DNA from: DSQK01 sp964550175
Lineage (GTDB): Archaea > Nanobdellota > Nanobdellia > Woesearchaeales > ARS49
Assembly: GCA_964550175.1 (NCBI GenBank)
Contig: CAZJXP010000002.1
Coordinates: 1-28,672 of the forward strand
DNA length: 28,672 nt
Reading direction: 5' to 3'
Shown here piece after piece: positions 23,383 to 28,672 of this stretch (positions are counted from its first letter, which is position 1; each line of letters starts with the position of its first letter). A program made the position numbers and the translations under genes. The notes under the pieces were generated by a model. It was not told where the DNA came from, ran no database searches, and worked only from the letters and a program-made list of their open reading frames with translations.

Positions 23383-26300
23383 GGTGTGATGCTGAAGTTG
23401 ACCGTCGTGTTCCTCAATCCGAACGGCTCGTCAAGCGGGACCGTTATGTTCACGTGGATGAACACGGCATCCGACCAGTTTGACCAGTTCAGGTCGTTGA
23501 TGTCGGTTCGCAAATTCTGGACATTCGTGAAATTCGTGTAGACCGTAGTGCTGTTGCTGCTGTTGAACGCGGTCAATTCGGTGCTGGTGAAATTCACTCG
23601 GTACCGATAGTTTGCGGTCGGATAGTCAACGCTCGGACCGACAAAGAGACGGTCGCTCGTGATGGAGATGTTCACCGGCAGGTTGCCCGTGTTCTCGAGC
23701 AGGAACGGATACGGCTTTTCGTCTTCGGTGTCGTTCTGGTAGCCCAACGCAGCCGTCGTGAAGTTGACCGTTCGGTTGACGAGCGTGACGGAGAGGAAGC
23801 TCTGCACGGTGAAGTTCGTGATGTTGCTCGGCTCGCTCCAGACGCTTCCGTCAAAGGCAACGACGCGCCACCAGTACGTTCGGTCGACATCAAGCGTGAG
23901 GTTAATGGTCAAGTTCGTCGTGTTGGCGTTCACGAGCTGGTTGATGTTCGTTTTGTTGAAGAAGATGTCAGCCGGGGCGAAGCTCGAGGTTGTGCTGATG
24001 ACCAAGGAATAGTTCGGGATAAGGCTGTTATACGTCGTCGAGTTGCTCCAGTTGAAGTTCGGGAAACGGTCGACGATGTTCGTGTCGTTCACGGGGTAGA
24101 GGTTCAACGGGCGCGTCGGCGTTGATGCTACGATAGTCTCTTGTATTCGGTAGCTCGTCCAGTGGCTGACGTTGAAGAAGTATTTTGCGCCTGAGGTGGT
24201 GAATGCGTTGCAGACGTCGGCAGGACATGTCGTGTAGGTGAGCGTGTCGCCGTAGTCGACGCCGATTTCGGGCGTTACAAAAGTAAGTCCTGTCGTGTCC
24301 ATGACAATGAACGCGCTCGCGTTCATGTTGCTGAGGTTTGTCACGTTGAGATAGGTTCGGTTGAGCGAGATGTTGAGGGCGGAGGTGTTTATTTCCTGCG
24401 AGATGTTCGCCTTGAAGAAGCTGAGTCGGATGCTTCCGTTGCTGTTCGCGAACGTCGTGTTCGTGAAGTTGTTGTCAAGGATTGAGTTGTTGATTGAAAT
24501 CCAGGAACCATTTGAATAAATGGTCGTGTTCCAGAACGTGTTGTTCGCGCTGCCTTGCCTGATTCTGATGAGGTCGAGGTTTCCGTAGAAGAACGTGTTG
24601 TTAGTATAGTTGTTGTTGAAACTCGCGACGACATCAAGATTCTGGCCCGCGCGCTCGGAAACGTTGTTGTGCGATACAAACGAGTCGTTCGTTCCGAACA
24701 ACAAGATGCCATCGTCGCCGCCCGAGCCGATGTTATTTCCCGTGATGGTGAGCATCGTCGCGTTCGTCAAGGAAAGCGCGTCATCCGAGATGTTCCAGAA
24801 CGTGTTGTTCGCAATGACGGAATCGTTCAGCCACGCCACGTTTATGCCGTCATTCTGGATGTCGAAGAACGTGTTGTTGATGATCCTGAACGTTGCGGGA
24901 CCGCTACCCGGAATCGTTGCAGAAGCGCGGAACGTCTGCAACCCGTGCGATGTCGCAGCCCCGCGCGTGTTACTGATAGAGTTGTTCGTGATATTGATGA
25001 ACCAGCCCGAAATCTCGATGCCAGTGTCCGCGCTGCCGGTAATGTTGTTATGCGTGATGACCGACAAGTTCACATTACTGAAATCAATCCCGTCATCCGT
25101 GTTGTTGCCAAAGGTGTTGTTGAACAGCGTCGCGTTCAAGACTCGCGTGAAGAACAATCCATCTGTGAAATTGTACACTTTGCAGTTCTTCACGGTGACA
25201 TTGTTCCTGCCGGACGAGTTGATGCCGTGGCTGTTCGCAAGCTGGTTTCCAGTGATGCTGAATCCCTGGCAGTCGACCGTGATGTCATTCGCGGTGATGT
25301 TCAGGCAGGAAGGTAGAGTTGTTATGACGCTCGCGTTGAGCGAATAAGTCCCGGCCGTTGTAAGCGTTCGACAGGGCGGTTCCTCGGTTGAAAAGCTCGT
25401 CCAGTGGCTGACGTTGAACGTGAATATATTGTTGGCAAAGTTTGAGTCTGTGCAGACATCCGCAGGGCATGTGCTATACGTGTCCAGGTCGGAATAATCA
25501 ACCGCGGAACGCGGGCTTGCGGTGCCGGAAATATTTAACGTCAGGTTCGCGCTTACGTTGAACGCGGAAATGTTCGTTGCGTTGAGCCTGATGCGGTTGC
25601 TTGTGATGTTGAGGCGCAACGTTGTTATCTCAAGCGTTCCATTTACATACACGGTTCTCGGATAGGTCACGCTTCCGTTTTCCGTCTTGAATGTGACATT
25701 GGAGAACGTCGTGTTCGACAGTCGGCTCTGGTTGAACCAGTGTGCGGGATTCAGATAGGTGTCATTCTGGACGACCGTGCTGTTTGACTCATCGATGAAC
25801 AAGGCGTAGCTGTTCGTGCCAAGAGCCGTGATAATGTTGCTTCGTGAGGTCGTGTTTGACGCAAACTGCAAGAATATTCCGTGGTTGTCGGTGCTGGTGC
25901 CGTTCGCGACGATTCGGTTGCGAGAGATGTTCGTCCGGTCGGATCCTCCGCTTATCCCTATTCCATAATTCTTGGCTATCGCGCCGCGCGTGGTGATGTT
26001 GTTATCCGCAATACTGTTCCGGTGCGAAACGTCATGTATCCTCACGCCCATCGCGCCTGCGAAACTGCCTGATGAATTCGTGAAAATGGTGTTGTTCGTT
26101 ATGTTGTTATCATTGTTGTCAGTCAGGAAATACACTCCGTGGCTGGCTTCGCGGTTTGTCGTGATGCGGTTGTACTCGATGAGATTGAAGTAGTTGGTGA
26201 ACGCGAAACCGATTCCGTAACTGCTGCTGCCGCCGTTTGTCGTGATGGTGTTGCGAGTCATCACGTTGTTGTTCGCATTGAACAACACGATGCCGTAGCC

Positions 26301-28672
26301 CGTGCCCGTCCCGCCATAGGTTAAGATGGTATTCGAGTCAATGGATACGTTTCGCGCGGTGGTGCTGATATCGATGCCGTGGTTATCCGCGCCGCTCGAA
26401 GTGGCCGTAATGGTGTTGTTGAATGCGCTCACGTTGCCGACAGTTTCTGCGCGAAGGCCGGTGACGCTTGAGCTTCCGTTCACCCAGATGGTATTGCCGG
26501 TTGCGTTGTTCAGGCTCGCCGTGCTGACAAAGTAGAGCCCGTAATTGGTCGTGCTCGAGCCGATGATTGTGATCGAGTTATTATCAACAAGGTTATTGAG
26601 TGAGGTGCGGAACAGCAGTCCATAATTACCGCTTGTGCCATTCGCGATGACGGTGTTGTTGCGGAAGACGCTATAATTAGTGTCAGTTGCGTTGATGCCT
26701 ATGCCGGATGCGCCATTGAGATTGCCGTCTTGGATGAAGCAGTTCTTGACGGCAATCCCGGTTCGGTGCTCTGCCGTAATCCCTGCGACATTGCCTGAGC
26801 CTGACGTGTCGTACGTGATCTTGTACCCAGCGCAGTCAAGCACTGCGTTGTCGACCCCGAACGTCAGGCAACTGCCCGTGCTCGTGAGGTCCGACTCGAG
26901 GACTGTGCTCGACGCGATGGTGTCGCCGCACGCCAACGGCTCCTTTGCCGCGAAGCTTGTCCAGTGGCTGACGTTGAACCTGAACACTCCGCCGGCGTAG
27001 CTTATTTCCGTGCATGTGTCGGCGGGGCAATAGCTGTACAGGTCGAGATCTTCATAGTCCACGGCCGGCTGCGGGTTTGAATGGGTTATTCCGTTGAGCG
27101 TGATGAACGCGCTGCGGTTGAACACGGTCAGATTGGTCGCGTTGAGCCAGGTCCGGTTGAGTGAAACGTTTAGGTTTGACTCGTTGATTCCGATGGTGCC
27201 GTTGAGGTGGATTTGGTCAGGGAATCGCACGTTGCCGAGCGTATTCGCGAACGTGGTGTTGGTGAAATTCGAGAAGCTGCCCGTGCCTGAAGTGAGCCAG
27301 AGTGTGCTGTTCGAGATGATGGTATTGGTGAAGTTCGTGTTCAGTATGGAGTCGTAGATGAACACGGCAGGGGAGGTTGTGCCGGTCGAGCTTGCGTTGT
27401 TTCCAACAAGCGTGTTGTTGCTTCCGTACACCGCGATCGCGTTGCTGGACGAGATGACGCTGTTGTTCGTGACGTTGTTGAATCCTCCAGTGATCCTGAT
27501 TCCGGTGCTGGTCTTGTTGATGAAGTTGTGAAAAATCGAGTTGTTATAGGAGTCTCCTGAGATGTCAATGCCGATGCCGTCGCGGATGTCGTTTCGCGTT
27601 ATCGTGTTGAACGACGCGTTGTTCCCATCGACGAGGTTGTAGAAGAACACATAGATTCCAACGGTGCCGTTGATGGTGTTGTTCTCAACACGATGGTTGT
27701 TCACGTTCTGCAAGTAGAATCCGTTCGCGAGAGTATCGCCCGTGAGGATGCGGTTGTTGGTGAAGTTGTTGAATTCGTTCGTCGGGCCCGTCGAGTATAT
27801 TCCGTAGACGTCGTTGACGCCGCCGTCATGGATGTTGAAACTGTTGTTCGCGAACGCGTTGTACTTCGCCCCAACATGGAGGATTGCGCCGGTGATGTAC
27901 ACCGTCGCGCCGCCGCCCGGCATCTTCTGCGTTTCGACAATGTTGTTCGTTATGTTGTTGCGCGACGAGTTCTCCAAATCAATTCCGTACGCCCCAGTCG
28001 AGCTCACGTTCACCAGGAACGTGTTGTTCCACACGGTGAGGTTGTCTGAGATGTTGACTAGGTATAATCCGATGGAGCTCGTCGTTCCGTTCGAATACAC
28101 AATGTTTCCCGTGACGTTCGACGCGCCTGAAGAGTCCCTGAACAAAATTCCCGTGCTCGTTCCGCCGACGTTGCCGATGGCGCGGATGGTGTTGTTCGAA
28201 ATGCCAGCCCGGATCGTGCCGCCGTGCATTCGTATTCCGGCCTGGCCGGTCGTTCCGTTGGCGAAAATGGTGTTGTTGCTTATTCTGCTTGACGTGACAG
28301 CGCTGAAATTAATGCCGTACCCGTTTGCGCCCCCGATGGTCGCGTCCTGGATGAAGCAGTTCTTGACCGAAATGCCCGAAAGACCAGAAGCCGTCACGCC
28401 GGCGGCTTCGCCCGAGCCGGAGGTGTCGTACGTTATCGTGAAGCCGTCGCAGTCCAAATCCACATCGTTTGCGCCGATGGTGAAGCACGTGCCGGTCGCG
28501 GAGAGATCGGAAACCATAGTTTGGTCGGTGGTCAGCGTGTCGCCGCAATTCAAGCCAGCAGGGCTTTCGATTGTGGCAAAGCTTCGCGCGGCGAAGCTGA
28601 CGTTGAATTTGAATTCCCCGGTTGCCGCGTTATAGCTGATTTCGGTGCAGTTTGCTTCGTTGCAGGTTGTCC
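23379..28672 (-). CDS. Giant beta-helix/Fn3-like surface protein (5' end outside window)
   Basis: The frame is open to the right edge. The 39 codons upstream of the TTG at 28553 continue the same protein (C-x4-C, TEISY, then FKFNVS), so the true start lies outside the window; 1763 codons plus the stop are visible. Three NosD-like beta-helix modules follow (about 28550-26960, 26938-25395 and 25380-24145), each starting with a C(G)DT-like, G-T-C, L-D-C and N-C series of cysteines and closing with C-x4-C plus FNVSHWTS. An Fn3-like domain (about 24120-23800, with P-NFNWSNS and RTYWWRVVAFDG) and a C-terminal region ending in VNITVPLDEPFGLRN match the C-terminus of the 5180-aa protein. There is no C-terminal membrane segment, so the N-terminal anchor is presumably upstream. 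The third beta-helix closely resembles helix 1 of the 5180-aa protein. The 3' end overlaps the 485-aa gene by 4 nt. An adhesive or structural surface role is inferred. Confidence 0.92.
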   Translation of the reverse strand, partial: TTCNEANCTEISYNAATGEFKFNVSFAARSFATIESPAGLNCGDTLTTDQTMVSDLSATGTCFTIGANDVDLDCDGFTITYDTSGSGEAAGVTASGLSGISVKNCFIQDATIGGANGYGINFSAVTSSRISNNTIFANGTTGQAGIRMHGGTIRAGISNNTIRAIGNVGGTSTGILFRDSSGASNVTGNIVYSNGTTSSIGLYLVNISDNLTVWNNTFLVNVSSTGAYGIDLENSSRNNITNNIVETQKMPGGGATVYITGAILHVGAKYNAFANNSFNIHDGGVNDVYGIYSTGPTNEFNNFTNNRILTGDTLANGFYLQNVNNHRVENNTINGTVGIYVFFYNLVDGNNASFNTITRNDIRDGIGIDISGDSYNNSIFHNFINKTSTGIRITGGFNNVTNNSVISSSNAIAVYGSNNTLVGNNASSTGTTSPAVFIYDSILNTNFTNTIISNSTLWLTSGTGSFSNFTNTTFANTLGNVRFPDQIHLNGTIGINESNLNVSLNRTWLNATNLTVFNRSAFITLNGITHSNPQPAVDYEDLDLYSYCPADTCTEISYAGGVFRFNVSHWTSFAAKEPLACGDTIASSTVLESDLTSTGSCLTFGVDNAVLDCAGYKITYDTSGSGNVAGITAEHRTGIAVKNCFIQDGNLNGASGIGINATDTNYSVFRNNTVIANGTSGNYGLLFRTSLNNLVDNNSITIIGSSTTNYGLYFVSTASLNNATGNTIWVNGSSSVTGLRAETVGNVSAFNNTITATSSGADNHGIDISTTARNVSIDSNTILTYGGTGTGYGIVLFNANNNVMTRNTITTNGGSSSYGIGFAFTNYFNLIEYNRITTNREASHGVYFLTDNNDNNITNNTIFTNSSGSFAGAMGVRIHDVSHRNSIADNNITTRGAIAKNYGIGISGGSDRTNISRNRIVANGTSTDNHGIFLQFASNTTSRSNIITALGTNSYALFIDESNSTVVQNDTYLNPAHWFNQSRLSNTTFSNVTFKTENGSVTYPRTVYVNGTLEITTLRLNITSNRIRLNATNISAFNVSANLTLNISGTASPRSAVDYSDLDTYSTCPADVCTDSNFANNIFTFNVSHWTSFSTEEPPCRTLTTAGTYSLNASVITTLPSCLNITANDITVDCQGFSITGNQLANSHGINSSGRNNVTVKNCKVYNFTDGLFFTRVLNATLFNNTFGNNTDDGIDFSNVNLSVITHNNITGSADTGIEISGWFINITNNSISNTRGAATSHGLQTFRASATIPGSGPATFRIINNTFFDIQNDGINVAWLNDSVIANNTFWNISDDALSLTNATMLTITGNNIGSGGDDGILLFGTNDSFVSHNNVSERAGQNLDVVASFNNNYTNNTFFYGNLDLIRIRQGSANNTFWNTTIYSNGSWISINNSILDNNFTNTTFANSNGSIRLSFFKANISQEINTSALNISLNRTYLNVTNLSNMNASAFIVMDTTGLTFVTPEIGVDYGDTLTYTTCPADVCNAFTTSGAKYFFNVSHWTSYRIQETIVASTPTRPLNLYPVNDTNIVDRFPNFNWSNSTTYNSLIPNYSLVISTTSSFAPADIFFNKTNINQLVNANTTNLTINLTLDVDRTYWWRVVAFDGSVWSEPSNITNFTVQSFLSVTLVNRTVNFTTAALGYQNDTEDEKPYPFLLENTGNLPVNISITSDRLFVGPSVDYPTANYRYRVNFTSTELTAFNSSNSTTVYTNFTNVQNLRTDINDLNWSNWSDAVFIHVNITVPLDEPFGLRNTTVNFSITP
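24145..25380 (-). other. Third visible beta-helix of the right-edge giant, sister of beta-helix 1
   Basis: It carries TDDGIDF, ADTGIEI, QNDGINV, SDDALSL and GDDGILL in the same coil positions as 19600-20830, along with identical stretches such as SGPATFRIINNTF. Here it sits directly before the Fn3-like C-terminal region, whereas the sister is the first domain after the stalk in the next protein. Confidence 0.75.

Noticed and set aside
28551..28553. TTG as the start of the right-edge giant
   Set aside because: The frame upstream continues a typical beta-helix closing region (C-x4-C, TEISY, FNVS), so the gene is truncated by the window edge.

Overview
The window is one continuous block of very large cell-surface protein genes, all on the minus strand, with almost no non-coding DNA (one 25-nt gap and one 2-nt gap). 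Archaeal origin, most likely a DPANN-type lineage, is suggested by four things: giant Asn/Thr/Ser-rich proteins made of NosD-like right-handed beta-helices with very many N-x-S/T sequons, LamG domains inserted in Ig-like domains, a recurrent C-terminal region ending in VPLDEPFGLRN plus T-V-x-F, and small two-membrane-segment partners with a short helical cytoplasmic tail. This is an inference from protein style; no rRNA or housekeeping gene is present to confirm it.

Transcription order (right to left): (1) 28672-23379, a beta-helix giant whose 5' end lies outside the window; (2) 23382-21925, a 485-aa membrane protein; (3) 21922-6380, a 5180-aa giant; (4) 6383-4980, a 467-aa paralogue of gene 2; (5) 4954-1, a third giant running off the left edge. 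The layout is thus giant / small partner / giant / small partner / giant. Both giant-to-partner junctions are the same 4-nt ATGA overlap, so this looks like an amplified two-gene cassette expressed as an operon. A candidate archaeal TATA box sits before gene 5.

The two giants with visible N-termini share an architecture: a short helical cytoplasmic domain, one transmembrane helix, a Ser-rich patch, a Pro/Glu/Thr stalk, then beta-helix modules each closed by a C-x4-C...FNVSHWT signature. The 5180-aa protein also carries an ALK/LTK-like glycine-rich domain and a super-module of one beta-helix plus two Ig-nested LamG domains used three times. Gene 5 carries a 492-bp (164-residue) higher-order tandem repeat of six coils. 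The small partners have an N-terminal hydrophobic segment, Ig-like beta-sandwich domains, a C-terminal transmembrane helix and a conserved cytoplasmic tail, so they could connect the surface layer to the cytoplasm.

The least expected signal is at DNA level. A palindromic element of about 110-155 bp lies inside the coding sequence just upstream of the membrane segment in genes 2, 3 and 4. It shows a compensatory base pair between copies, is read in different frames in different genes, and in gene 3 is split by an in-frame 48-bp insert made of two hairpins. It behaves like an in-frame palindromic repeat (compare, in concept, the Rickettsia palindromic elements) and marks the point where variable cytoplasmic tails meet conserved membrane and surface parts.
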